The notes beneath the pieces were generated by a model, which was not told the DNA's origin, made no database searches, and saw only the letters and a program-made list of their open reading frames with translations. 64,000 bases of DNA. It comes from Scilla litardierei. Lineage: Eukaryota > Streptophyta > Magnoliopsida > Asparagales > Asparagaceae. The stretch covers positions 107,950,301 through 108,014,300 of the forward strand of contig CM061135.1 in NCBI GenBank assembly GCA_030789695.1, written 5' to 3'. Position 1 is the stretch's first letter. Each line of letters begins with the position of its first letter. The translations under genes and the position numbers were made by a program. Of this stretch, positions 32,706-43,156 are shown piece by piece.

Positions 32706-33072
32706 TAGGATAGCTATAGACCGGCAACAGCGCGAGAGCGTGAGCTTGGTTCTACATTCAGTTGTAACTAGTTCATCCAAATCCTCATTCAAGCAATTTT
32801 GATACCGATAAACCGCATTTATGAAATACGGTGAGTAGCGGGGATTCTCCATTCCCTAGACGTTCTTTATTTGATTTGAAATTTCCGCATTTTTGTCTGA
32901 CGATTGTGACAGGATCGCCAAAGGCAAATTTCTCTCTTAAATAGCCAGGTTGATTTGAACAAGCACGGTCATTCGTCCTCCCTGTGTTCGATATCCCGCT
33001 TGCCGCTATACCGTGCGCTTGCGGTAAAACTACAACCGTTCTTTGGGTCACATCCCGGAGCGACCAAGTTTT

Positions 33073-33090
33073 TGGCGCCGTTGCCGGGGA
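33073..33090 (+). other. Primer binding site of element B
   Basis: TGGCGCCGTTGCCGGGGA, six bases after the 5' LTR and identical to element A. Confidence 0.85.
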
Positions 33091-33223
33091 AGCGATTGCG
33101 TTTGATTCTTTCTCACCCTAGCTATTTCTTTTTTTTATTTATTATCATTATTTTTATTTCTTATTTCTTACCTAACCCTTCCACGGAACTAATCATTTCT
33201 TTGAAACTCTGTTTCCCCTGTGC

Positions 33224-35925
33224 ATGTACACGAGATCTACGGCGGACCCTGAAGCTATATTATTTGATCCCGAGATCGAATGTACCGCACGGAGACTTAG
33301 AGCGGAAAGGAGACAAAATCCGGAAGGGCGGTCTATGACCAACCCGGAAACTCCTGAACAATTGGCGGCAAGGATGGCGAGGCTAATTTCTATTCGAGAT
33401 AGGCTTCGGCCTAAGACCTCTTCTACTACCTCATCCATTGCCATGCCGGGGTTGGCGGCTGACACGAGCTTCGAGCTAAAGACTGGACTAGTGGTTCTGA
33501 TGCAACAGGATCCATTTCATGGGAATGCCCATGAAAATCCCCACTACCACATCCAATCGTTCTTGTCAAAGTGCGCCACATTCCAGATGCCGGGGGTCTC
33601 CATCGATGCCATCAGACTGCGTCTCTTCCCTTTCACGCTAAAGGACAAAGCACTATACCGGTTGAGGACGCAAGCTGAGGGTGTCTTCACCACTTGGGAC
33701 GAGTTGGCGAGTGCATTTATTGATAAGTTCTATCCGCCATCCAAGACGGTGAAAATCCGGAGCGCTCTCATGTCCTTCAAGCAAGGACCACAGGAGACGC
33801 TCTATGAAGCTTGGGAGCGTTTTAAGGATTTGCAGCATCAATGCCCGCATCACAGCATAGAAGATTGGGAGCTAGTTCATAGCTTCTACAACGGTCTCCA
33901 ACCGGGGACCAAACAAATTATTGATGCCGCGGAGAATGGTGCTATCTTGTCAAAGACTCCCGAGGAAGCTACGGCCCTAATTGAGGAGATGGCCTCAAAT
34001 AATCAACAATGGGGCGATGAGCGAGGACACTCTACGTCCTCCTTGAAGCCGACTAGTATCTATGAGGCGAAGGCCGTAGCGGAGCTTACGAGCAAATTTG
34101 ATTCTCTCCACAAGGTAGTGGAGAGATTGGAGAAGTTTATCACGGAGCCCCAAGGAGCCCCATCCACCTCCGCACCGACTAACCAAATGTGTGATTGGCA
34201 AGACCAATCTCAAGCCATGTACGTGGGAGGAGAGCAAGGAGAAGGATCCTTGGAGCAAGTACAATATGTTGGGGGAACCAAGGATATTGGGCCAATCCGG
34301 CCGCAAGAAATCATCCCGGATTCTCCTACGCCAACAATGAAGGAGCTTTGAACCCGCCACAACCGCCACCTCAACAAGCCCGACCACCACTACCACCCCA
34401 ACAACAAAACTATCCACCGAGGGGGCCTACTCAACAAAATTTTCAACCGAAGCAACAAGTTCCACCATATAGGCCGCCCGGATACAACCAAGGGTGGAGG
34501 AATCAAAATCAAAACCCTCCTCAAGCTCAACAACGATCCGACTTTGAAACTAGAGTGGAGGCGTTCATGGTCGAGCAAAATAAGGTAAATGCTACCTTGA
34601 AGGCGGGGCAAGACTCCCTTAATACAATTGTGGCTCAAATATCGGAGCAATTAGCGTTGCTAAATCGGAACACTCAACGATTACCGGCGCAACCCGAGCA
34701 AAACCCACAGAGCAACACCGGCCACATCAATTCCGTAGTTGCCGTTACTACTAGAGGCGGAAAGGATACCACCCCCGCCATGATCCCTACCGAGGAGCCC
34801 GTGGAGGAAAGTTCGGAGCCGATTGAGCCGGTGGTTGAAGTTGATAAGGAGAATGAGCCACGAGAAAAGGAGAAATCTAGAGCGGAACAATTGATTGAGG
34901 AAAGGCGCTTCATGCCACCGGTCCCATTTCCCCAAAGACTAGCGAGAGCGAAAATGGAGAAAAGGCTAGCGAAGTTCCTCGAGTATCTTAAAGGAGTTAG
35001 CCTTAACATTCCCTTCCTCGACGCCATCATGGAAATCCACACATATGCTAAATTCTTAAAGGATTTGATTTCGGGGAGAAAGAGGAAGGAGAAGATTATG
35101 CTAGCCGAGGAGGGCTCTTGGTTTACCAAGAGAGAAAAGGAGCCGGCCAAATTTAAAGATCCGGGGAGTTTTCGGATTCCTTGCACCTTGGGCGGCGTCC
35201 CTCTTCAAAAGGCGTTGGTTGATCTAGGGGCTAGTGTGAGCCTCATGCCTCTCTCCATGTTCTTAAGGCTAAACATCGGGACCAAGTTGAAACCCACCGA
35301 CATGCGCATTCAATTAGCCGATGGACGGATAACAAGGCCGGTGGGGATCGCCGAAGACATACCGCTACAAGTCCCGGGTGGAATATGCTTACCATGTGAC
35401 TTCGTGATCATGGACGTTAAGGAGGAGGGAGATACTTCATTGATACTTGGACGCCCATTCCTCGCCACCGCCGGAGTGATTGTCGACGTGCGCGAAGGTA
35501 CCCTAACTCTAAATGTCGGCAACATCGAGGTGGAGCTCCACATTCCTAAGGCTATGAAGCACATGCCTTACCACGAGGAACTTGACTACATGGACCTCCT
35601 TGATGAGGTGATAAAGGAGGCGATCCCCCACTCAATTGGCGCTCTTTTTGATGAAGATTTAGAGGAAGGCCCAGATTTAGGCCAAGATGAGAAGATAGAC
35701 GATTCCCCCGACTTCTCCGCTGAAGATGATGAAGGCGACACTGATGTCGCAAGGATTCGAGAGCTCTGCAAGCTCTCAAAATTGGAGTCTCCGAAGAAAG
35801 CTCCTCCGGTACGGAAATCGGCATCACCATTGAAGCCGTTGACCGGAGCAAAGGCTAGCTTGGGGGAGCCTCCCCCCAACACTATTCGAGATGGGATACC
35901 ACCGCGGGAGAACACGACGTCGTAA
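33224..35925 (+). pseudogene. Gag-protease of element B, one frameshift
   Basis: ATG at 33224. The gag core reads on from MYTRSTADPEA with LKTGLVVLMQQDPFHG and FIDKFYPPSKT. By comparison with A, one base is missing near 34270-34275, so the first frame ends at 34351 and the remainder continues in the frame 34195-35925. That part is Q/P-rich, then carries a possible coiled segment (FMVEQNKVNATLKAG) and the protease with LVDLGASVSLMPLSMF and ILGRPFLATAGVIVDV. An acidic tail ends at 35925. No reverse transcriptase follows. The two stops of element A are CAA here. Confidence 0.88.
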
Positions 35926-36325
35926 CTTCCCAATCCAAGCGCGCTCCTCGGAAAGTTTGATGGGTGCATCTCATATGCACCAAACATCCCGCATTGATTG
36001 AAAATTATAGGGGGTCGAGCTCACGACCTTAAACGAGCGCTTGTCGGGAGGCAACCCGACGGTTTTTGCTTTATTTTCACTTTTTCTTTATTTTCGTTTT
36101 AGAAATTTTTAGTGTTTTGAGTCGTTCGCCCAAAAATTTTGTGATAACGGGTCCTATTTTTCTTGACAGGAGAGGAGATAGGTAGATCCATCATGAGGAG
36201 GATGAACGAGACGACGAGGAGCACCCCAGGAAGGCGCTCGACGCTTAGGAGGAAGATGAAATCGACTGGAGGGAGAAAGACGGAGTTTAGAGCCCAAACG
36301 AAGACAAACAGCAGAACACAAGGCT

Positions 36326-36653
36326 CACTCGGCCGAGTATACTAGTCACTCGGCCGAGTACACAAGTTCGTCCGGCCGAGCCGCTCACGAACGAGGGAAG
36401 TCTGCTGTACCCAACTCTCTGTTTATTTTCCTGATTCCAATATAACTGCCACTCGGCCGAGTATATATATTCACTCGGCCGAGTAAAACGGATACCCTCC
36501 TAGGGCGAGTCTTGCCGAGTAGCTTGAGTCACTCGGCCGAATGGACTTACTCCACTCGGCCGAGGCTGGCAAAGCCACTCGGCCGATGCGTAAGCGAGAC
36601 GAAATTTCTATTGATCCTGCTCGGCCGAGTGACCCAGTCACTCGGCCGAGTCG
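36326..36653 (+). repeat. Internal CTCGGCCGAG palindrome cluster (element B)
   Basis: Seven exact copies of the 10-base palindrome plus several near copies in about 330 bp, ending 11 bases before TATATAAG. Confidence 0.93.
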
Positions 36654-36663
36654 TAACTTTTAT

Positions 36664-36671
36664 TATATAAG
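36664..36671 (+). promoter_or_regulatory. TATA-like box upstream of ORF2 (element B)
   Basis: TATATAAG, 545 bases upstream of the ORF2 ATG and adjacent to the internal palindrome cluster. It repeats the LTR order of palindromes then TATA. A separate ORF2 transcript is an inference. Confidence 0.5.
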
Positions 36672-37215
36672 GGCTGAGGGGGCGGCGCGATTTTCGAAAC
36701 GCTGAAACCGATCGCGCCCCGACTCTTCACCTCCCCTCGCCCGATTCCCCTCGATCTCACCCCCCGACTCGCCCGACCGACCGCCCGATCGCCGCCGATC
36801 GGCCAGCCACCGCCGGCCGACCACCCGCCGTGACTCGCCCGAGTCGCTGCCGGCGACTGCCGCCCATACCACCTCCGGTATCGATTTTATTGCCTTTTTC
36901 TCCTCTTTTTGTGTGTTTTTGAGGATCCATGTGTTAAACGACCCCCAAACCTAAATCAATTCCTATATCTATCTATTATACCCCTAATGCTCCATACATT
37001 TTGAATATTACCCACTGATATCGCCATTTCATGCGCAGGTTGTTTTTGGAGCTTAGGGGAGCCCAAGGGAGCTTCTACGGGCTGATATGGACTTCGCGGA
37101 GGCGCTGACTTCGCACGCTTCCACTGCTTAGCACTCGCGGCATGTCGGGGTACACTCTTTCCATTATTTTTGCACACGCCACACTTTTTACAATTTCGGC
37201 GCGCTCGGGGCCGAT

Positions 37216-39396
37216 ATGCCGCCCCGGACACGGCCGCGGTCGAAGAGAGCTTCCGCCAAGCGGAAGCGGTTGGATGATGCCGGCCCCTCCCACGAGTTGG
37301 AGGACTCTCCTCCACTGTCCCCCACACACCCCGCACACCCAGCACAGCCTGCAGGCCCCGCACACCCCGCACAACCTGCAGTGCACCCACAGCCCGCACA
37401 GCCTCTCCCTGCCGCTGCACAGCCACCACCACCGGCTCCACTGGTCGGGCCGCTCGGGATTACGTTCCGAGACGACGCACACCGCGCCGTCTTTGACCGT
37501 ATCTCCCAGCGCTCGATCGTACCCTCCAGGTTTGCACACCTCGCTGACCTAGGACGACTGGGGGTACTAGAGGGGATGCTCACGTTGTACGACAACGTGG
37601 GCTGGCGAGATTTTTTACAGGTGTCGGCGGATACGTTTACCCGACCGACACTTGAGGTTCTGAGTTCGATCGCCCAGACCGACGAGGGATGCTCATTCCG
37701 GTTCATGGATCGAGAGTGCCAGGCCACTCTCGATATGATGAGAGCATTTTTCTCGTGGCCCGCTGTCCCCGGTGCCGATCGCGGTTACGGCCCCACCCAT
37801 ATCCCCCCACCTTCCTTTGACGCCGGTGCCTTCTGGGCCCGGATTACGGGTCTCCACACTGCCTTTGACCCTAGTAGGGCCAAGGCCTCGGCCATTGTCC
37901 ACCCCTGCCTACGTATTGCTCAGCGCCTTATGGCGACGACCTTTTTGGCCAGATATGAGCCGGGCACGATGTCTACGCCAGAGCTCTACATGCTCTACGC
38001 GATGACACGTCCCAGAGCTCTATCTAGGGATGGCGATGAGCTGGTCCCCGCCGTCGTGATTGATGTCGCGGCTTGGTTTTTGGACCGCATCATTGTATCG
38101 GTGGGCGCTCGCTCACCGATATGCTGCGGCGGCCTGATCACCTTGCTTGCTCTTATGACCGGCGAGGACTTCCCCGACAACTTGCGACGCGTCCCGGGCC
38201 CCACTTCTCTGTCGATAGACGTTATGGCCCGGATGAAGATGCTTCGTCCGCACGGTGAGCGTCACTGGGTCTGGTTGCACGGCCCTTACGGTGCCGATTA
38301 CATGATTCTCCCGAGCCCTGCTCGGACTCTGATTGCACCGGCCCACGTTGATTGGCTCCCTACGATGGATGTTCTCATCCCCGCTGCCTACGTGCTCGAG
38401 GCCGAGGAGGCCGAGCAGGCCCACGCTGCCCCTGTAGACCCTGTTGCTCACCCTGCCGAGCCTGCTGCCGAGCCTGTTGACCCAGTGGCCCCTCAGCCCA
38501 TACCTGATGTTTCCGCTGCTCCTGACACTTCTGTCCCCACTTCTGTCAGTGTCACGAGTACCTTAGCTGAGCCCACTTCCACCACCACTTCCGAGGCTGT
38601 CACCACCACTCCCACCACCACCACTGGCCCTCTGTCCGTTGAGCCTCTTTGCTCCGCACTCCCCGAGCGCCCGTCGACCTTTGTTGCTAGTGGAGAGCCC
38701 TCGTTTGCCGCGGTCGTGGAGACCATGGCTAGCATGATCTCCGCTGGGGTTGCGCCTTTTGGTCCACACACTTCCACCCCAGCGGTAGTTACCTCTGTCT
38801 CCACCCCTGCTGTATTTTCCGAGAGCGTCGTGGCGTCTGTCCACACTTCTGTGCCACCGACCTCTCCGGCCACCTCGCTGCCATTTTTGCACTCTTCTTT
38901 CGTTGCTGCTGCCTCCACTTCCCACCAGCCGGTGCCCCGGCCTCACACTGAGGCCAGGCCCACATTCGCAGGCGCAACACCTTTTGTTCCCTTCCCCGCT
39001 GAGCCAGTCACATACGCGGCCAGAGTTCGCCAGCCACGCCCTGCACTGCCCCGCCCGGTGCGTCCCTCTGCACCACCTCCCCCTGACACTGTACTTCAGA
39101 GCATTCGTGCTCTAGAGGGGGCGGTGAGTGGCCTCCGAGGTGACCTTAGGACCCTGTCCTCCACCGTCTCTGCGATGGCTGGCCGCTTCGAGCTGATCCC
39201 CCAGATCCATTACTGCCTCACCCAGGTTCTGGAGCGTCTCCCGCGCGTACCCCCACCCACCCTGCAGGTTCCCGCCCACACTTCCACACACACCCGACCT
39301 GCTACCACACCCACACCCACACCCGCTCAGCGACCTGTCCAGCCACCACCACCACCTCTGCCTCAGGACGGAGACAGTGCAGCACCACCTTCCTAG
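37216..39396 (+). CDS. ORF2 protein of element B, intact (726 aa, unknown function)
   Basis: Uninterrupted from ATG 37216 to TAG. The N-terminus is basic (MPPRTRPRSKRASAKRKR, a plausible nuclear localisation signal) followed by a proline/histidine-rich stretch. A conserved region of about 300 residues contains GITFRDDAHRAVF, GWRDFLQVSADTF, FMDRECQATLDMMRAFFSWP and AWFLDRIIVSVGARSP. The overall pattern resembles the plant 'putative plant transposon protein' or Athila ORF1/env-position families (PF20167 or PF03078 from memory). The C-terminal half is low-complexity P/S/T/A with a short predicted coiled segment near TVLQSIRALEGAVSGLRGDL. No signal peptide, membrane span or catalytic motif is apparent, so I do not call it an envelope. 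Its integrity in a copy with broken gag may mean recent activity or selection. Confidence 0.8.
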   Translation: MPPRTRPRSKRASAKRKRLDDAGPSHELEDSPPLSPTHPAHPAQPAGPAHPAQPAVHPQPAQPLPAAAQPPPPAPLVGPLGITFRDDAHRAVFDRISQRSIVPSRFAHLADLGRLGVLEGMLTLYDNVGWRDFLQVSADTFTRPTLEVLSSIAQTDEGCSFRFMDRECQATLDMMRAFFSWPAVPGADRGYGPTHIPPPSFDAGAFWARITGLHTAFDPSRAKASAIVHPCLRIAQRLMATTFLARYEPGTMSTPELYMLYAMTRPRALSRDGDELVPAVVIDVAAWFLDRIIVSVGARSPICCGGLITLLALMTGEDFPDNLRRVPGPTSLSIDVMARMKMLRPHGERHWVWLHGPYGADYMILPSPARTLIAPAHVDWLPTMDVLIPAAYVLEAEEAEQAHAAPVDPVAHPAEPAAEPVDPVAPQPIPDVSAAPDTSVPTSVSVTSTLAEPTSTTTSEAVTTTPTTTTGPLSVEPLCSALPERPSTFVASGEPSFAAVVETMASMISAGVAPFGPHTSTPAVVTSVSTPAVFSESVVASVHTSVPPTSPATSLPFLHSSFVAAASTSHQPVPRPHTEARPTFAGATPFVPFPAEPVTYAARVRQPRPALPRPVRPSAPPPPDTVLQSIRALEGAVSGLRGDLRTLSSTVSAMAGRFELIPQIHYCLTQVLERLPRVPPPTLQVPAHTSTHTRPATTPTPTPAQRPVQPPPPPLPQDGDSAAPPS

Positions 39397-41337
39397 GCAC
39401 CCTTGATCCCATCGATTCCTTTTGCCGTTGTGCTGCCCGTTTCTGCTGGGTCCTGACGCATTTTTGTCCACCCCCCTCCCCTCACTTATTTTGGGATTCT
39501 CTTTTTGATCATATCTTTATATATCTTTTTTGGGAGAGAGGGAGAGTTTTTGGTGCCACTTATATATCTGTATCACTCCTATCTGTGCATGCATCATGTC
39601 CGCATCATATTTTTCATTTCTTTATTTTTCTTTTTTATTTTCATTTTTCATGCATGCATCCTCACCATCCCCTCACATTTCTTGTCTCTCGGTGTGCCAC
39701 ACTTTGCACATTGAGGACACTGTGCCATTTAGCTTGGGGGAGTGAGTTCTCACGTTCTTTTGCGATTTGCCACCTTTATTTTTAGTTTTTCACACCGTTT
39801 TTTCACTTCTGCACTCATTTTCATTATTTTTCTTTTACTTTACCATGCATCACGTTTTTCTTATTTTTTCTGTGTGCCGCATTGTAAATAGTTCTATTTT
39901 TTTCCTTTATCTTTATTTTCTTTTTCATCTCATGCTAGAGATGACTTTTCTGTGATGATGATGACGTTGGATTTAGCTTACTCTATATGCATGCTATATT
40001 TGTCATGTCTTAGATTTTATTTCTGATATCATATGCTATGACTTGCCTTGCATATTAGAGATAGTAACCCACACTTTTGCCACATGAAAATGGATGAAAT
40101 TTTATTATTAGCTGAGTCTGAATATTCATATGTATGCTATCACAGAAAACACACCAAGATTCACGCATTGAATGCCTATATCTGGAGTACTGATTTCTTT
40201 TTCCTATATCACTTCTATATGCATGAATTGTACACTTCACTTCAGGATGATTGAATGATGTTAGCTATGATAAATCTGGATTAGTTAGCTTTTTGTGATC
40301 GAAACTGAGTAGATTAGATTACCCTGCTGAAGTTGTCGTGCATGTCTTATAGAGTGAACCGAGAGATACATTTATTTCTTTCTCCACAAATCTTGAACAT
40401 CATTTCTCTACTTTTAAAATCATTGGTGAATCTCCCCTTAGCGATTCTATTTTACGGCATTTCCCCCGCTATTAATTCCTATCTCCAAATCTCTTATTCT
40501 ATAAAAAAAAATAAAAGAGAGAAGAATATTCTTGTATATCATTATCTCTCTTTGAGTTGGGATCATTGTGTATATATTCTCTACAAAAGAAAAAAAAGAG
40601 AGAGAAAAAGAGGAAAAATCCTCAATAAAAGATCCCATCTCACTTTCTTCCTTTCTTCTTTCTTCTTATTACATTTGGAGCTATATAAAAATGGGGATGT
40701 GAATATTTTTTATGCCACCACGCTTATAGATAAGCTTGGGGGAGGGGATCCATTGATGTGTGAGAGAGTGACTACTTGACATTGCACGTCGACCTAGGCT
40801 AAGTAATATTCTATACTTGGTGAGATTATTTTTAGCTTTACGAAATCCAGAAATCTAAGCCTAGCGTTCATTTCATGAAATCCATACTTTTCTATTCCTT
40901 CTATTCTATTGTGTGATACTCCTATACTCCTGATAGAAAGCATTCAATTGAAAAGTGTGTGATCTGTGATTTGTATACCGCTTTAAATGATTCAGACGAT
41001 GTTAATTTTAGAATTATTCCGTTTTTCATGATTATATCGTTGTTCGTGGGTTTTCTATTTCTATTTGCACTATTATACTATGATATCAAAATAAAATCCT
41101 TTTACATGTATTTTTCATTCGGTGCATGCTATATGAGTAAGTGAAACCCACGTCCTGAGAAAATGATCTAGTATCCTACCTCTTCGCTTCTTTCTTTCTT
41201 CTTTATTTTCATTTCGTTTTCCATTCTTCTCCGTTTTTCATTTTTTCGTTTTTCGCCGTTTTCGTTTTCCGAATCCACCGGGTTCGCCATTTACTTATCT
41301 TCCTCGAGGACGAGTAAGAGGCAAGCTTGGGGGATTT
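39397..41337 (+). other. Long non-coding 3' region of element B
   Basis: AT-rich, no coding motifs. AGCTTGGGGGA-type purine tracts occur at about 39722-39735, 40733-40744 and 41324-41337; the last adjoins the 3' LTR and should be the plus-strand primer. The extra copies may be decoys or additional priming sites. Confidence 0.7.
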
Positions 41338-43151
41338 TGATCACTCCTTATTTTACACACTTTTTCCGCATGTTTGCATGCCATTTAGATCGCCCAAATC
41401 ATGTTTTTCACGATATATCGATGATATTGCGATGCTTTTCACGATTTGTTGTTTTTGTCGCATTTCAGGTGATTTGGCGCGATTTGGAGTGATCTCGAGA
41501 TGCGCTTACTCTAGACGGTCACCAACGACCTCCCCGAGGGGTATTTTGCTGTTGGAGAGGAGCAGAAGAAGAACGGACGTCGCAGGAGCGACGAGGAGGC
41601 CAAAATAAGCAGATTGGGCATTTTTTGTGTCCCACTCGGCCGAGTGGAGGAGCCACTCGGCCGACCAGTGAGACACTGCTCGGCCGACCAGAACAGACAC
41701 GAGTTATGTGTGCACTCGGCCGAGCACCGAAGACCACATCGGCCGAGTGACGACATCACGTCCGCCCGAGTGGCGCCCAGACGAAGCCCTCCCAAAACAT
41801 CCAAGTTACTGTTTTTCGGCTGCCTGAACTTCAGAAGACCCACTCGGCCGAGTGGTTAATCCCGTCCGCCCGAGTACTATGAAGCCATCGGCCGAGTGAC
41901 GACAACTCACTCGGCCGAGCCGCCCCGGAGTAGAGAACCCTGAAAGCCCCGACTTACTGGAAAATTGCAGGGTTTTCACTCGGCCGAGCGACTTTTGTCA
42001 CTCGGCCGAGTGCGATGCGCTGCCTGTAGCGAAAACTGCGGAAAACAGGCTGTGCAGGGGTATTTTGGTCACAGTTTTTGGACGATTTTGAGGGCTATTT
42101 AAGCCCTGTTTTTACCCTAGTTTTAGAGCCTCTCTCTTAGATTTTTGCAGCTTTTTAGATTAGTTTTTTTAGCTTTATTCTTGTGATTGGAAAGGAGACA
42201 AAGATTGGAATTTTGTTGGATTCAATTGAAGAACTCCATTGGTTTGTATCTCTTTTCCTTAAAAATTCTATTTTTATTGCTTATCTCAATATTGCGATGA
42301 ATTCTATTGCTTATTTCAACGATTATTTTTGTGATCTTGCTATGATTTGTGAGTAGTCTCCACGTCTTGGGGCATGGGGATGAACCCTACAAGCCCATTT
42401 TCATATTTGTGATGAATTAGTAGAAATCTTGCTAGAATTGTTATTAGGGATTAGATTGGGATCAATTTACTACGGATGGCTAGGTATTCATATCAATTGG
42501 GATTTGCAAGAGATTGGATCCCAATTTGATAGGAAACCCTAGAAATCCGAGTTGGGTTGGAGTCGGATTTTCGAAGTATCGGTTTGCAAGAGATTGGACC
42601 GATACTAAGACTTCCGGTTGCAATTCCATGCCGATACTCATTTGCAAGAGATTGGACGGGTAGGAACTATCCCAATCTAGGTCGTGGACCGAGTTTGCAA
42701 GAGATTGGGCTCGGTGCGCGATTGGACGATGATGTTGATCCTAATGCTAGCTTTCCTAGGCTAGGGTTTGCAAGAGATTGGACCCAAACCTAGGATAGCT
42801 ATAGACCGACAACAGCGCGAGAGCGTGAGCTTGGTTCTACATTCAGTTGCAACTAGTTCATCCAAATCCTCATTCAAGCAATTTTGATACCGATAAACCG
42901 CATTTATGAAATACGGTGAGTAGCGGGGATTCTCCATTCCCTAGACGTTCTTTATTTGATTTGATATTTCTGCATTTTTGTCTGACGATTGTGACAGGAT
43001 CGCCAAAGGCAAATTTCTCTCTTAAATAGCCAGGTTGATTTGAACAAGCACGGTCATTCGTCCTCCCTGTGTTCGATATCCCGCTTGCCGCTATACCGTG
43101 CGCTTGCGGTAAAACTACAACCGTTCTTTGGGTCACATCCCGGAGCGACCA
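41338..43151 (+). repeat. 3' LTR of element B
   Basis: 1,814 bp, about 21 differences from the 5' LTR, with the same palindromes, TATA-like box and hairpin array. Confidence 0.95.
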
Positions 43152-43156
43152 ATAAC

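Larger units (their letters stand above)
31252..33066 (+). repeat. 5' LTR of element B
   Basis: Starts TGATCACTCC, ends GAGCGACCA. It has a palindrome cluster (31551-31931) with five exact CTCGGCCGAG, a TATTTAAG box (32011-32018) and the hairpin array (32411-32705). Confidence 0.95.
35926..37215 (+). other. Spacer between gag-protease and ORF2 (element B)
   Basis: 1.29 kb where an autonomous Athila would encode RT-integrase. It contains the second palindrome cluster (36326-36653), the TATATAAG box (36664-36671) and a GC-rich leader. No polymerase motif is found in any frame. The region is conserved between A and B, so it is a family feature rather than random decay. Confidence 0.75.
31252..43151 (+). 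mobile_element. Athila-like non-autonomous LTR retrotransposon B
   Basis: Same family as A, in opposite orientation. LTRs are 31252-33066 (1,815 bp) and 41338-43151 (1,814 bp). The target duplication ATAAC lies at 31247-31251 and 43152-43156 inside the Tekay LTR. About 21 differences separate the LTRs (1.2%). Order: LTR, primer site (33073-33090), gag-protease, spacer with palindromes and TATA-like box, intact 726-residue ORF2, long 3' non-coding region, purine tract (GCTTGGGGGATTT) and LTR. Reverse transcriptase, RNase H and integrase are absent, at the same place as in A, so the loss predates both copies. Confidence 0.95.

Noticed and set aside
37216..39396. ORF2 as a retroviral envelope gene
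   Set aside because: No signal peptide, membrane segment or fusion-like region is visible; only the position matches.
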